Source: Microvirga lotononidis | GTDB taxonomy: Bacteria > Pseudomonadota > Alphaproteobacteria > Rhizobiales > Beijerinckiaceae | Length of the DNA stretch: 64,000 nucleotides | NCBI RefSeq assembly: GCF_034627025.1 | Contig: NZ_CP141050.1 | Location: forward strand, 682,001-746,000 | Direction of reading: 5' to 3' | Part shown: piece after piece, positions 25,958 through 36,689 of the stretch | Numbering within the stretch: position 1 is the first letter of the stretch | Layout of the letters: every line of letters begins with the position of its first letter | The notes under the pieces: model-generated | Database searches by the model: none | The model's input: only the letters and a program-made list of their open reading frames with translations | What the model was told of the DNA's origin: nothing | Translations under genes and position numbers: made by a program

Positions 25958-26112
25958 GCCTCTGCCTCTCTACTTTGTAGCGTAATGCAGCATCATACGA
26001 CTTTGGGGGGCTCTAGCAATCGTCGGGATCGCCGGAGCCATCCTTTCGACAGCATGTTGGAAGCTGACCAACTGCTGTTTACAGCCTCAGCTGGGTTGGA
26101 CATGCATCCCTA

Positions 26113-26934
26113 TCAGTCGAGCGTTCCAGAGGTGCTCCCCTGGCCCCGATCTTGCTGCCAGACGGGATCAGGTGCGGACCAGAGGCGCTCATCGCGCATG
26201 GCTTGCACTAACGCTTTTGCCTGGATCGCAAGAAAGCATTCGCCTTTCTCCGGCGTTGCCGGACGCGGGTCACCCCAAGTTCCAGTTACAGGAGCCCGCT
26301 CCGAGAACGAGTAAAACCGCGAGAAGCCAGGAGGTGCTTCAACACGCTTGGGAGCCTGCTGCACGGCCTCGTCAAATTTGTCCGTACGCACAATGTCGCC
26401 GGCAATCGCCATCATCACTGAGGTTTCACCCTCACAGGCGTGCCTTGGTGTTTCGGATTCGGCTATGGCTGCGATCTCGTCAGACGCCAGCATCCATGGC
26501 GTGGTTGCAACGATCGGCATGGAGAAGGTCACCGCCAGCTCCCGTACGGCAACCGCCAGCGGGTCGATGTTGCCACCGTGGCCATTAACGATGAGGAGAC
26601 GCTTGAACCCAAGGGCCTTCAAGGAGCGCACGATGCTGCGCAGGATACCGTGATATGCGTCGTAGTCGAGGCTGATTGTGCCGCCGAATGGAAGATGATG
26701 TTCGCTCATGCCGAGCCAAAGGCCTGGCAGAACAGCCACTGGAATGTCGTCGGCTACCAGCTGCGCCGCGCGGATCGCAGCCGCGCTGGCGCTGGCTGTA
26801 TCGGTGATCACAGGCAGATGAGGACCATGCTGCTCAAGAGAGCCGACCGGAAGCACTACCAACGCGTTCGCGCGAGCCGCTAGTGCCCTCAGCTCGGGTG
26901 CGGTCATCCGAGCCCATTCTACCTCAATCGTCAT
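26113..26934 (-). CDS. Creatininase-family amidohydrolase
   Basis: 273 residues. The creatininase/MftE metal motif set is complete: Glu and His in LPVGSLEQHGPHLP, Asp in ITDTASA, His in LLIVNGHGGNIDPLA and Glu in HACEGETSVMMA. Family members hydrolyse cyclic amides (creatinine) or cleave formamides and peptides with Zn/Mn. The substrate cannot be fixed. It is downstream of the peptide-type binding protein on the same strand with a strong hairpin between, suggesting linked but unequal expression. A role in breaking down an imported amide is plausible inference. Confidence 0.88.
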   Translation of the reverse strand: MTIEVEWARMTAPELRALAARANALVVLPVGSLEQHGPHLPVITDTASASAAAIRAAQLVADDIPVAVLPGLWLGMSEHHLPFGGTISLDYDAYHGILRSIVRSLKALGFKRLLIVNGHGGNIDPLAVAVRELAVTFSMPIVATTPWMLASDEIAAIAESETPRHACEGETSVMMAIAGDIVRTDKFDEAVQQAPKRVEAPPGFSRFYSFSERAPVTGTWGDPRPATPEKGECFLAIQAKALVQAMRDERLWSAPDPVWQQDRGQGSTSGTLD

Positions 26935-26965
26935 AGAGTTCCTGCCCCTCGTTCTTGGTTACGGT

Positions 26966-26984
26966 CCGGGCCGCAGCGGCCCGG
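26966..26984 (-). terminator. Strong hairpin between the binding-protein and creatininase genes
   Basis: CCGGGCCGC, one base and GCGGCCCGG form a perfect 9-bp stem in the 123-bp gap. It has no U tract, so it is likely a partial terminator or an mRNA stabiliser of the upstream binding-protein transcript. Confidence 0.5.
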
Positions 26985-27057
26985 CGGCTTTGGTGCGAAC
27001 TGGTGGCATCCCGAGATGCTGCCAGTTTCTGAGGTTTAGAGCCGCGTCGTGCGTGCC

Positions 27058-28662
27058 CTATTGCTTGAGAGACACCCCATAGAAGGGCTGCCCGCCAAAG
27101 AAGTGCATTTTGTAGCCGGAGACCTCTTTGCGAACTGGCGTAAAGGCCTGGGCATTGGCGAAGAGAAGTGAGGCCGCATCATTGTGGAAGATCTTCTGAA
27201 CTTCCAGGTAGAGCTTGGTGCGCTCCTCCTGATTGCTGACGGAGTTCGCCCGGGCCAGTTTGTCCGAGAACTCCTTATTGCACCAGCGGCCTCGGTTGCC
27301 CCCAGTGTTGACCGCATCACAGCTCCAGCTCAATGACAGGATTTGGCTCGGGTCCGGATAATCCCACGTACTGCCACTCATGGCGACGTTGTGCTCACCC
27401 TGACGCGTCCTCTTCAGGTACTCGCCCCACTCATACGTCATGATCTCAGCTTGAACACCAACCTTGGCCCAATCCGCCTGGATCAACTCAGCAGCTCGAC
27501 GTCCGTTTGGCATATACGCCCTGACCACTGGGATCGCCCACAAGGTTGTCTTGAACCCATTGGGAAATCCAGCCTCGGCGAGAAGCTTCTTGGCCTTCTC
27601 AGGATCATAGTCGCGTAGTTTGAGCTCGTCGCTGTGGCCCCACAGGGTCGGAGGAATGAGGGCAGCAGTTGGAGTGCCAGTACCTTGATACACAGTTTCG
27701 ACGAGCGCCGGCAGGTTAATCGCATGGATCAGGGCCTCACGAACACGGCGATCGTCAAACGGCTTTTTCTGGTTGTTGAAGGCCAAGTAGCTCATGTCCG
27801 CAATCGTACCCGACTGCACATTCAGGTTGGGATCAGCCTTCATCGCGGCGAGATCGCCAGGATTGGGATAGCGTGCGATGTGGCATTCGCCAGCCTTCAC
27901 CTTGGCGTAGCGGATGCTGGGATCGGGCGTGATCGCAAAGACGAGATCACTCACCTGAGCAGTCCGATCAGACAGACCCGCGGCCTCGCCCCAGTACTGG
28001 GGGAAACGCTTGAAGCGGACAGTGGCATCCTTCTGATAGGCAACGAAGCTGAACGGACCTGTTCCAATCGGGACCTGATTGACCTGATCTGGGGTGCCGG
28101 CCTTCTGCATAGCATCCGCGTATTCAGCCGAAAGAATGGACATGGGCTCGACGGAAAGCGCACCAAGCAGTGCAGCCTGAGGCTCCTTGAGCACGAACCG
28201 TATGGTGCGGTCATCAACCTTTTCGACAGACTTTAAAAAAGGGGCGACCAGACCTTCATAGTACTCGTAGCTCCCCCTTCCAACACCGTGGAAGGGATGA
28301 TTCTTGTCGATCATCCGCTGGAACGTGAAGACCACATCATCGGCATTGAACGGGCGGGTTGGTGTAAACGCCCGGTTCGAATGCCAAATCACGCCCTCCC
28401 GGAGTTTGAAGGTATAGGTGAGGCCATCGTCCGAGACGGCCCACGACTCGGCAAGACCCGGAATGATCTTGGAACCTCCACGCTCGACACCCACGAGCCT
28501 GTCATAGATTTGGGCCGCGACATCGAATGACGTGTTGGCGGTGGAGAACTGCGGATTGAGGAAATCCGGGCTAGCTTCAGTACAGACCACCAGGGTCTCA
28601 GCCGAGGCGACGCTCATCATGGCAAAGAGTGCGAAGCTGGCAGCTGACGTGCGGCAGAGCAT
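27058..28662 (-). CDS. Peptide/nickel-type ABC transporter substrate-binding protein
   Basis: 534 residues, the normal length for family 5 solute-binding proteins (DppA/OppA). A Sec signal peptide occupies residues 1-21 (MLCRTSAASFALFAMMSVASA). The family signature region appears as RGGSKIIPGLAESWAVSDDG, TYTFKLREGVIWHSNRAFTP and FNADDVVFTF. Mature protein binds di- or oligopeptides or similar amides in the periplasm. No permease or ATPase of the peptide class lies nearby, so it is an orphan that must use a distant transporter. It is divergent from the nitroreductase gene (221-bp gap) and followed by the creatininase gene. Confidence 0.92.
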   Translation of the reverse strand: MLCRTSAASFALFAMMSVASAETLVVCTEASPDFLNPQFSTANTSFDVAAQIYDRLVGVERGGSKIIPGLAESWAVSDDGLTYTFKLREGVIWHSNRAFTPTRPFNADDVVFTFQRMIDKNHPFHGVGRGSYEYYEGLVAPFLKSVEKVDDRTIRFVLKEPQAALLGALSVEPMSILSAEYADAMQKAGTPDQVNQVPIGTGPFSFVAYQKDATVRFKRFPQYWGEAAGLSDRTAQVSDLVFAITPDPSIRYAKVKAGECHIARYPNPGDLAAMKADPNLNVQSGTIADMSYLAFNNQKKPFDDRRVREALIHAINLPALVETVYQGTGTPTAALIPPTLWGHSDELKLRDYDPEKAKKLLAEAGFPNGFKTTLWAIPVVRAYMPNGRRAAELIQADWAKVGVQAEIMTYEWGEYLKRTRQGEHNVAMSGSTWDYPDPSQILSLSWSCDAVNTGGNRGRWCNKEFSDKLARANSVSNQEERTKLYLEVQKIFHNDAASLLFANAQAFTPVRKEVSGYKMHFFGGQPFYGVSLKQ

Positions 28663-28882
28663 TGTGTTCTCCTGAGTGACAGATCACCTTGGCGATCTTA
28701 GCCAGCCCAAACCAGACAGCAAGGTCACAGGGACTCTACGAGCGTCCGGCGCTGCAAGAAAATCGGTCGAATGCCGTCTAGACGTGTACGATGCTACGCC
28801 CGACGGTCGAAGTGGCCAATCTGGAGCTGCTCTGTGACTTATTCATCGACTGTTGCCCAAGTAACACTGGAGGTTATGTTAG

Positions 28883-29521
28883 ATGGCAGTCTCTGGAACC
28901 ATCTCTGACGGAAACGACCCAGTCAGAAAAGCGGAGGGATGGACGCTGCTGGGTCATATAATTGCCAGACGGTCGACCCCGCCCCGACATCTGACTGCGC
29001 CTGGACCAACGGACGACGAAATCCAGTTGCTCGTGCGGGCTGCCTCGCGAGCGCCAGACCATCAACGCCTGAGGCCGTTCCGCTTCCTCGTCATCAACGC
29101 CGATGAAAGAGAAACCTTGGCAGATGTTTTCGAGGCGGCCGAGCGGGAGCTCGATCCGAGTATCGGCGGTGAGCGGCTGGAACGTGCCCGGGAGAAGGCC
29201 CATCACGCGCCGGTCCTTTTAGCTGTCATATCCCGTCTGCAGGAGAGCGATGAGGTACCCGAAATCGAGCAGCGCGCATCGGCGGGGGCTGCCCTGGGCT
29301 ATGTGGTCTTGGCAGCTGACCTCCTCGGCTACGGCGCCATGGCTGTGAGCGGCCGCAAGGTCGCAACGGCTGCGATGCGTCATGCCTTCAGGCTCGCGAA
29401 CAACGAAGAGCTTCTCTGCTTCGTCGGTCTCGGTACGCCGAGGAAGGTGAAGGGAGCCCCGCCTGAGCCTGCACCGGAACTACTTCAGATATGGCATCCG
29501 GATGCGGAGCCGCCCATCTGA
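28883..29521 (+). CDS. Nitroreductase-family flavoprotein
   Basis: 212 residues of the FMN-dependent nitroreductase fold, YdjA-like. ARRSTPPRHLTAPGPTDDEI holds the FMN-binding Arg-Arg-Ser, APDHQRLRPFRFLVI is the second FMN contact, GAALGYVVLAADLLGYGAMA the dimer helix, and FVGLGTP the C-terminal loop. It reduces nitro or quinone compounds with NAD(P)H. It lies alone on plus, divergent from the binding-protein gene and convergent with the M20 peptidase gene (43-bp gap). The long overlapping minus frame is only its shadow. Confidence 0.88.
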   Translation: MAVSGTISDGNDPVRKAEGWTLLGHIIARRSTPPRHLTAPGPTDDEIQLLVRAASRAPDHQRLRPFRFLVINADERETLADVFEAAERELDPSIGGERLERAREKAHHAPVLLAVISRLQESDEVPEIEQRASAGAALGYVVLAADLLGYGAMAVSGRKVATAAMRHAFRLANNEELLCFVGLGTPRKVKGAPPEPAPELLQIWHPDAEPPI

Positions 29522-29564
29522 AGCAACTTGGGGCTTATGAGAACTCTGCCACGAAGAGCTCTGC

Positions 29565-30692
29565 TCACTCCAAGGTTGCCAGCAGGCCAGCCATGACGCG
29601 GCCCCGCGGCACAAGTGTGCTCAACTCGATGTTCTCCGTCAGCTGATGCGCATCGGCCCCGACTGGCCCGAGGGCGTCGAGGGTCGGAACGCCGAGGGCG
29701 CCGGTAAAATTGCCGTCCGAGCCTCCGAACAGCATCTCGCAGTTCAACTCCAGGCCCGTGCTGCGGGCCAGATCCCGAGCCTGCAGCCACAGGCGTTCAT
29801 CCGCCGGACCCGGCGTCCATGTGGGCCGGCGGGCCTTAATGTCGACCTTGATCTCCACGCCTTCCTCCGACCCGAGTTTCTCGAGGAGTGCTCGCGCCTC
29901 GTCAAGGTAATCCTGCGCCCGCGCGGTGCAGATGATTTCCGCATAGCTCTCCATAGGCACGGTCGCCACCATCTGTCCGGCGCGCACGTAGGTGACCGTG
30001 AACGAGCAGTTCGGCGTATTGAGGGCCTCGATCCTCGGCAGGAGCGCTGCCATGGCATTGATGGCCGAGCGTCCTGCGCTGCGCTGGAGTAGAGCATGGC
30101 TCGGCTTGCCATAGGTCCAAAGCTGGAACCTCGTGGTCGGAAACCGGCCGGACACGAGGTTTCCGTTCGGCTCCGAGCCCTCCGGAACAAGGACGTATTT
30201 CGCTTCCCGGGCTGTCTGCTCGATAAGCGACCGGGTGCTCGGGCTGCCCGATTCCTCGTCCGAGGTGAGCAGGACCCTCACGGGCAGTTTGGGCGAAATG
30301 CCTTCACGGCGGAGGCGCTCAATGGCTTCGAGGGCCAGGCAGATGCCGCTCTTCATGTCATAGGCGCCCGGCCCGTAGCAGCGTCCCTCGTGCTCGCGCC
30401 AGGGCATCGGTCCGGCCAGGGAGCCTCTCTCATGAACCGTGTCGAGGTGGCCCAGGACGAGAATGCCCGGACCAGCCCCAGCGGGGCCGAATTCTGCAAG
30501 AGCGCAATCGCCGTATCCCTTGTTGCCCGGAATCGTGTGCACCGTCGCACCCATCTGCCGGAGATCCTCCGCCGCCAAGCCTGCCATGGCGCTGACGGCT
30601 GCTCCGTCCCAGGAGGGGCTTTCACATTCAACCCATCGGCGAAGCCGCTTGAGGATGGAATCCGGCTGGATGGGAAAATGGCTGAGATCCAT
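29565..30692 (-). CDS. M20-family metallopeptidase (CPG2/ArgE-like)
   Basis: 375 residues, complete. The di-zinc site is present: His and Asp in VLGHLDTVHERG, bridging Asp in GAYDMKSGICLALE, the catalytic Glu-Glu in TSDEESGSPSTR, Glu in VPEGSEPNG and the final His in GADAHQLTENIEL. The dimerisation domain lies between (about residues 180-290). Such enzymes remove acyl or glutamyl groups or hydrolyse peptides in the cytoplasm. It is the last gene of the nine-gene ABC operon, six bases behind the BisC-like gene, so it probably deacylates or hydrolyses the imported compound. Confidence 0.92.
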   Translation of the reverse strand: MDLSHFPIQPDSILKRLRRWVECESPSWDGAAVSAMAGLAAEDLRQMGATVHTIPGNKGYGDCALAEFGPAGAGPGILVLGHLDTVHERGSLAGPMPWREHEGRCYGPGAYDMKSGICLALEAIERLRREGISPKLPVRVLLTSDEESGSPSTRSLIEQTAREAKYVLVPEGSEPNGNLVSGRFPTTRFQLWTYGKPSHALLQRSAGRSAINAMAALLPRIEALNTPNCSFTVTYVRAGQMVATVPMESYAEIICTARAQDYLDEARALLEKLGSEEGVEIKVDIKARRPTWTPGPADERLWLQARDLARSTGLELNCEMLFGGSDGNFTGALGVPTLDALGPVGADAHQLTENIELSTLVPRGRVMAGLLATLE

Positions 30693-30698
30693 GGGCGT

Positions 30699-33029
30699 TT
30701 ACGTTCTGTCGGTTGACGGAATGCCGGAGAGATCCGGCTGGATGAAGGGTGGCGGGTCGAAGGCCGTGATGGGGGGAAGCGGACCCTCGAAACCTTCGAC
30801 CTGGACAAGGACACTCTGCGCCGCGCAGCCCTGGCTGAGCCGGGAGGCTCCCACGTCCTGCGTGACGAGGTTCGGATTGCCGTGCGCGTCCAGACTGCCG
30901 ACGGTGCCGCGCTCGACTGGATCGTACCAGGCACCGGTGGCGATCTGGGCCACGCCCGGCCGGATATCGTCGCTCACGGCCAGTCCCGCCAGAAAGGCGC
31001 CCCGGTCGTTGTAGACGCGCACGACGGCGCCCGGCGTCAATCCCCGCGCCGCAGCGTCGGCCGGGTTCATGGTGAGCGGTTCACGGCCTTGAATCTTCGA
31101 TTCCCGGCTCACGGCGCCATGGTCGAACTGACTGTGAAGGCGGGTGCGCGGTTGATTGGAGAGGAGATGGAGGGGATAGCGTGCAGCCGTCGCCGATCCG
31201 AGCCACTCGGCAGGAGGCTGCCAGGCGGGATGAGCCGGAATCTCTCGATACCCGAAGCTCCCGATGGCCTGGGAGGTGATCTCCAGGCGGCCGGATGGGG
31301 TCTTGAGGGGATGGCGATCGGGATCGCGGCGGAAATCGTCGAGCATGAGCGAGTCGGTGCGCGGTCTCGGCAGATCCACGAACCCTTCGCGCCAGAACGT
31401 GTCGAAGTCCGGAAGTTCGATTCCGAACGTCTCCGCGCGCGGACGCGATTCCTCATAGAGCACGCGCAGCCATTGCTCCGGCGTGCGTCCTTCCGTGAAG
31501 GCCTCCTCGAGTCCTAGCCGTGCAGCGATGCCGCTGAAGATCGCGTAATCGTCGCGGGCTTCGGCAAAAGGCTCCACGGCCTTCTGCATGGCGATCATGA
31601 ACCGGTCGAGGGAGGCGCTTCCGATGTCATTGCGCTCCAGCGTCGTAGTGGCGGGGAGCACGATGTCGGAGAATTTGGCATGGGCCGTCCAGAAGGCGTC
31701 ATGCACGATGGTCACCTCGGGCCTGCGCCAGGCCCGGATGAGTTTGTTGATGTCCTGATGGTGATGGAAGATATTGCCGCCGGCCCAATAGACCAGGCGG
31801 ATATTGGGGTACCGATAGGATTTTCCGTCATAGTCGTAGGGCTGGCCTGGGTTCAGGAACATGTCGGCCACACGCGCGACCGGTATGAACGACGCGAGCG
31901 GATTGGTGCCCTGGGGCAGGCGCGGCCCGGAGAAGGGATAACGGCCGGCTCCCACGCTGTTCATGCAGGCATACCCGACACCGAACCCGCCACCCGGCAG
32001 ACCGATCTGGCCGAGGAGGGCCGCCAGCGTGATCCCCATCCAATACGGCTGCTCGCCGTGCTCGGCGCGCTGGAGGGACCACGCGACGTTGATCATCGTC
32101 CGGCGGGATGCCATCGCGCGCGCCAGATCACGGATGCGTCCGGCGGGAATGTCCGTCAGGACCGCTGCCCAGTCGGCATCCTTCGCGATGCCATCGCTGT
32201 GTCCGAGAAGGTAGTCACGGAAGGTTTCGAACCCGACCGCATACCGCTCGATGAAGTCGCGATCGTACAGGGTCTCCGTCACCAGCACATGGGCCAGCCC
32301 CAGCATGAGGGCCGTATCCGAGCCCGGCCGGACCGGCACCCACTCGGCTTGGGCCACGTCGCCAAGATCTGCGCGGACGGGACTTACATTGACGAAATGG
32401 ACGCCTGCGGCCGCCATCCGGGCAAGGGCCGGCCGAACGATATGCTCGCTGGCGCCGCCGGGATTCACCTGGGTGTTCTTGCCGGGCAATCCCCCGAAGG
32501 CCATGAACAGCTCGGTGTTCTGTTCAAGGGTTTGCCAACCCGTATGCGAAAGGACGAGATCCTCCCAGGGCGCCACCACATGGCGGAGAATAACCCGAGC
32601 CGCGCCGAGGCTGTAGCTGTCGACGCTGTCGGTATAGCCGCCGATCAGCCGCAGGAAGCGGTTGAGCTGGCTCTGTGCATGATGAAAGCGGCCCGCGCTC
32701 GACCAACCATAAGACCCGCCATAGATCGCCTCGTTCCCGAAATCTCTCCGGACCCGCTGCAGCTCCTCGGCAACGATATCGAAGGCTTCGTCCCACCCGA
32801 CTTCGACGAACGGTTCGCTGCCGCGGCCTTCACGGGAAGCTCCCCGATTCTTTAGGAAGCCTTCACGGATGGCCGGACGGGCGATGCGGGATGGAGCGCG
32901 CACGCCCTCTGGCATGGATCGCCCGAGCGGTGATGGGTCTCGGTCCCATTCGACAGGATCGAGACCGACGAGACGTCCCTCCGACTTGCGGATCCGGTAG
33001 ACACCCCAATGGGTGGAGGTCAGTCCCAT
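30699..33029 (-). CDS. BisC-like molybdopterin oxidoreductase (S- or N-oxide reductase)
   Basis: 776 residues of the DMSO-reductase superfamily. There is no Tat leader and no N-terminal Fe-S Cys motif, which points to a cytoplasmic BisC/MsrZ-type enzyme. The likely Mo-ligand Ser region is YGGSYGWSSAGRFHHAQSQL. MGD-binding segments include GGLPGKNTQVNPGGA, VYWAGGNIFHHHQDINKLIR and DAFWTAHAKFSDIVLPATTTLERND. The C-terminal dinucleotide-binding barrel has LHLLSNQPRTRLHSQFDHGA and MNPADAAARGLTPGAVVRVYNDRG. Family members reduce biotin sulfoxide, methionine sulfoxide or TMAO. Its presence inside a sugar-type ABC operon is unusual. It sits 12 bases after the aldo/keto reductase gene. Confidence 0.9.
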   Translation of the reverse strand: MGLTSTHWGVYRIRKSEGRLVGLDPVEWDRDPSPLGRSMPEGVRAPSRIARPAIREGFLKNRGASREGRGSEPFVEVGWDEAFDIVAEELQRVRRDFGNEAIYGGSYGWSSAGRFHHAQSQLNRFLRLIGGYTDSVDSYSLGAARVILRHVVAPWEDLVLSHTGWQTLEQNTELFMAFGGLPGKNTQVNPGGASEHIVRPALARMAAAGVHFVNVSPVRADLGDVAQAEWVPVRPGSDTALMLGLAHVLVTETLYDRDFIERYAVGFETFRDYLLGHSDGIAKDADWAAVLTDIPAGRIRDLARAMASRRTMINVAWSLQRAEHGEQPYWMGITLAALLGQIGLPGGGFGVGYACMNSVGAGRYPFSGPRLPQGTNPLASFIPVARVADMFLNPGQPYDYDGKSYRYPNIRLVYWAGGNIFHHHQDINKLIRAWRRPEVTIVHDAFWTAHAKFSDIVLPATTTLERNDIGSASLDRFMIAMQKAVEPFAEARDDYAIFSGIAARLGLEEAFTEGRTPEQWLRVLYEESRPRAETFGIELPDFDTFWREGFVDLPRPRTDSLMLDDFRRDPDRHPLKTPSGRLEITSQAIGSFGYREIPAHPAWQPPAEWLGSATAARYPLHLLSNQPRTRLHSQFDHGAVSRESKIQGREPLTMNPADAAARGLTPGAVVRVYNDRGAFLAGLAVSDDIRPGVAQIATGAWYDPVERGTVGSLDAHGNPNLVTQDVGASRLSQGCAAQSVLVQVEGFEGPLPPITAFDPPPFIQPDLSGIPSTDRT

Positions 33030-33041
33030 GACGTTCTCCCA

Positions 33042-34067
33042 CTAGGCAGCCAGACGAGGCGCCGGCGCCTCGGTATGCAGCAGCCCCTCGCGCTTCAGTT
33101 CTTCCCACAGATCCGCCGGAACAGGCGTTTCGAACCATCCGATGTTCAGATCGAGCTGGCTCACGGTCCGGGTTCCGAGCAGCACGGATGCCACGCTCGG
33201 ATGGCCGAGGGGGAACTGGAGAGCGACGGCTGGCAGGGCGACATGGTAACGATCGCAGACGGCCTTAATCCTTGCAGTTCGTTCCTGGATCGCTTCGGGC
33301 GCTGGTTTGTAGTTGTACTTCGCTCCCGGAGCCGGCCCAGTGGCCAGAATGCCGCCATTGAAGGCGCCGCCGATGAGGAGCGACACGTTCCGCTCCAGGC
33401 AGAGGGGGAGAAACTTCTCGATCGGTTCCTGCTCCAGCAGCGTATATCGTCCGGCAAGGAGGAAGCAGTCGAAATCTCCATGGCCGAGGGCGTCGTAGCA
33501 GACCTGCCATTCGTTCACGCCAAGCCCGACCGCCCCGACCACGCCCTGGGAGCGAAGATCGGAGAGGGCGCGGAAGGCCCCGTCCATGGCCGTCTTGAAA
33601 TGAACCTTCTGGAGTTCGGGCCCGAAATTCGGGGTGTCGACATCGTGAATGAGAGCGACGTCGATATGGCTCGCACCGAGGCGCTGCAGACTGTCCTCGA
33701 CGGATCGCATGGCCGCGTCATAGCCGTAGTCTAGAACCAGCCGGAACGGCGGGATGTCGACGCATCTGCCGCCATCCACGGGCTCCCGCGTCGGCTTGAG
33801 CAGGCGTCCTACTTTCGTGGCGAGTAGGAATTCTTCACGGGGACGCTTGCGCAGGCTGTGGCCGGTGCGCAGCTCGCTCAAGCCGTTTCCATAGGCAGGA
33901 GATGTGTCGAAGACGCGAAGTCCGGTGTCCCACGCCCGATCGAGCATGGCTTGCGCCTCTTGTTCCGGAATGGCCCGGAACAGATTGCCGATAGGTGATG
34001 TGCCAAAGCCCAGCACCGTGCATTCCATGCCTGTGGAGCCCAACAGGCGGCGGTCGGTCGCTTTCAT
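33042..34067 (-). CDS. Aldo/keto reductase (sugar or pyridoxal dehydrogenase type)
   Basis: 341 residues, a full (beta/alpha)8 AKR. The catalytic tetrad is visible: Asp and Tyr in VFDTSPAYGNGLSE, Lys in LLATKVGRLL and His in VALIHDVD. The substrate-class signature (LGFGTSPIGNLFR and GLGVNEWQVC) is that of the L-galactose / D-threo-aldose 1-dehydrogenase and pyridoxal 4-dehydrogenase group, which oxidise aldoses at C1 with NAD(P). Located between the ABC ATPase (28-bp gap) and the BisC-like gene (12-bp gap). It is the likely oxidative step of the imported sugar-like substrate. Confidence 0.9.
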   Translation of the reverse strand: MKATDRRLLGSTGMECTVLGFGTSPIGNLFRAIPEQEAQAMLDRAWDTGLRVFDTSPAYGNGLSELRTGHSLRKRPREEFLLATKVGRLLKPTREPVDGGRCVDIPPFRLVLDYGYDAAMRSVEDSLQRLGASHIDVALIHDVDTPNFGPELQKVHFKTAMDGAFRALSDLRSQGVVGAVGLGVNEWQVCYDALGHGDFDCFLLAGRYTLLEQEPIEKFLPLCLERNVSLLIGGAFNGGILATGPAPGAKYNYKPAPEAIQERTARIKAVCDRYHVALPAVALQFPLGHPSVASVLLGTRTVSQLDLNIGWFETPVPADLWEELKREGLLHTEAPAPRLAA

Positions 34068-34095
34068 GGATTTCAGTCTCGCTCCCGCTTGCCCA

Positions 34096-35190
<1,095 letters not shown>

Positions 35191-35230
35191 GATCCGTTCT
35201 CCTTCGGGTTTCGGGTGTCCAGGATGCCCG

Positions 35231-36595
35231 TCAGCCGCGCACGAGCAGCTTATCGGAGTCGAGCCAGAACGGCGGGAGGCAGAGCGGGGTCGACGACATC
35301 GGAAGGATGCTGTCCCGGATCTCGACGCCGATCCTGTCCCGCACGAAGGCGCGACGGGCCTCGATGCGCTCGAAGACCTGCGGGTGGCGGGTGCGGAGAT
35401 CGTTCCGCAAGTCCTCGTTCGCGAAGGTGACGGCATCCTCGCAATTGAGGGACCAGCCATCCGGCATGGGAACCGGAATGATATCGACCTGGAAGGGCAT
35501 TCCAGACGCGATGGTATCCGTGGAGTTCGGACGGACCGGACTGTGCACCCATTCGTCGTGACCGGTCAGGTGCCCGGGATTGAGAGCGGAGCGCAGGTTG
35601 CCTTTGGCAAGCGTTTCCACCACCCGATCGAAGATCGCGCCGCCCGGCACACTGATATCGGCAGTCTCGTACCAGGCGATCAGACCCTCGAAATAGGCCT
35701 TGGCGGTCTCGAGGAAGGCATCGTCCCGGTCCGCGATCAATCCGGCCCGCGAGGAGAGCCCACCCCAATAGCTGACGGCCGATGAGACGCCGTCGCCCCG
35801 GCGCAGGATGCGGGCCGTCGGGCCGCGCAGGCCGATCACCGGCGCGGAGGCGTCGCTGGAGGCCAGCATCATGTGGCAGTTGAGGGCCTCGCCCGCATAG
35901 CCCATGCGGGAGGCCGCTTCGAGTTCGCTGTCGCCTTCCCGGACGCCCCTTACGATCCGCCAGAGCGCTGCCGAGGCCCGGGCCGCAGCCCATTCGTAGG
36001 ACGCGATCTGGTCCGCATCCACGACGGCGCGCAGGCCCGTACCCGGGTGCATGAGGACCGGGGTGACGTCGCGGATGGCCGCCGCGTCGCCAGCGATCCG
36101 GGTTAGCACGGCGACGAGAAAGGCCGGCACGAAAAAGCCCGGCACCGGATCGTCCCATTCCTCGGCCTCGAAATATTTCCAGCCAACGAGGCCGATGGTC
36201 TGTCCGGCGCCCAGGCCGCAATCCCGCAGCACCGCCGCGAGGCTGGGTTTCTGCGTTCGGTCCTGAGCCATGAGGCTCAAGGATTGGCTGAGAACGACCT
36301 CGAGGCCCGGGAGACCGGCGACGGGCGCGTAGCTCAGATTCTCGTTCCCGACCACAAGGATCCGGCGGTCCTTAGGACCCAGCAAAAGCAGGGCTTCCTC
36401 GAAACGCGGTTCGAAGCCCGACATGAAGGCGATATTGGCGAAGTGCTCCCGGTCGGCGTAGACCACGACCCAGCCGCAGCCCGCCCGCTCGTAGGCCGAT
36501 CGGCACCGGGCCTCGAAGGTCGCTGCCGGAATGGCCGGCTGGTCCAGGGGGATCCCGAAATCCGGAACATCGACGGAGCGGAGTTGAATCGTCAT
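35231..36595 (-). CDS. M24-fold (creatinase/prolidase-like) protein lacking metal ligands
   Basis: 454 residues. The N-terminal creatinase-like domain (about 30-200) contains GCGWVVVYADREHFANIAFM. The C-terminal pita-bread domain follows. At the usual metal site the two Asp (pattern V-D-x-G ... S-D) are replaced (GDGVSSAVSYWGGLSSRAG). The His region is NPGHLTGHDEWVHSPVRP, and only the Glu of LNCEDAVTFANED is clearly kept. It is therefore probably metal-independent, like creatinase, or acts by another chemistry; peptidase activity is unlikely. Gene order (40 bp before the ATPase start, 94 bp after ROK) puts it in the operon. The substrate is unknown. Confidence 0.8.
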   Translation of the reverse strand: MTIQLRSVDVPDFGIPLDQPAIPAATFEARCRSAYERAGCGWVVVYADREHFANIAFMSGFEPRFEEALLLLGPKDRRILVVGNENLSYAPVAGLPGLEVVLSQSLSLMAQDRTQKPSLAAVLRDCGLGAGQTIGLVGWKYFEAEEWDDPVPGFFVPAFLVAVLTRIAGDAAAIRDVTPVLMHPGTGLRAVVDADQIASYEWAAARASAALWRIVRGVREGDSELEAASRMGYAGEALNCHMMLASSDASAPVIGLRGPTARILRRGDGVSSAVSYWGGLSSRAGLIADRDDAFLETAKAYFEGLIAWYETADISVPGGAIFDRVVETLAKGNLRSALNPGHLTGHDEWVHSPVRPNSTDTIASGMPFQVDIIPVPMPDGWSLNCEDAVTFANEDLRNDLRTRHPQVFERIEARRAFVRDRIGVEIRDSILPMSSTPLCLPPFWLDSDKLLVRG

Positions 36596-36689
36596 GGCAA
36601 AGGCATCCTCAGAAAGTTGATAGCAATGGATTGAAGAGCACGCTGGGAACCAGCAGACGGCCGGGAGCAGATGGAAGAGGAGGTGGCCA

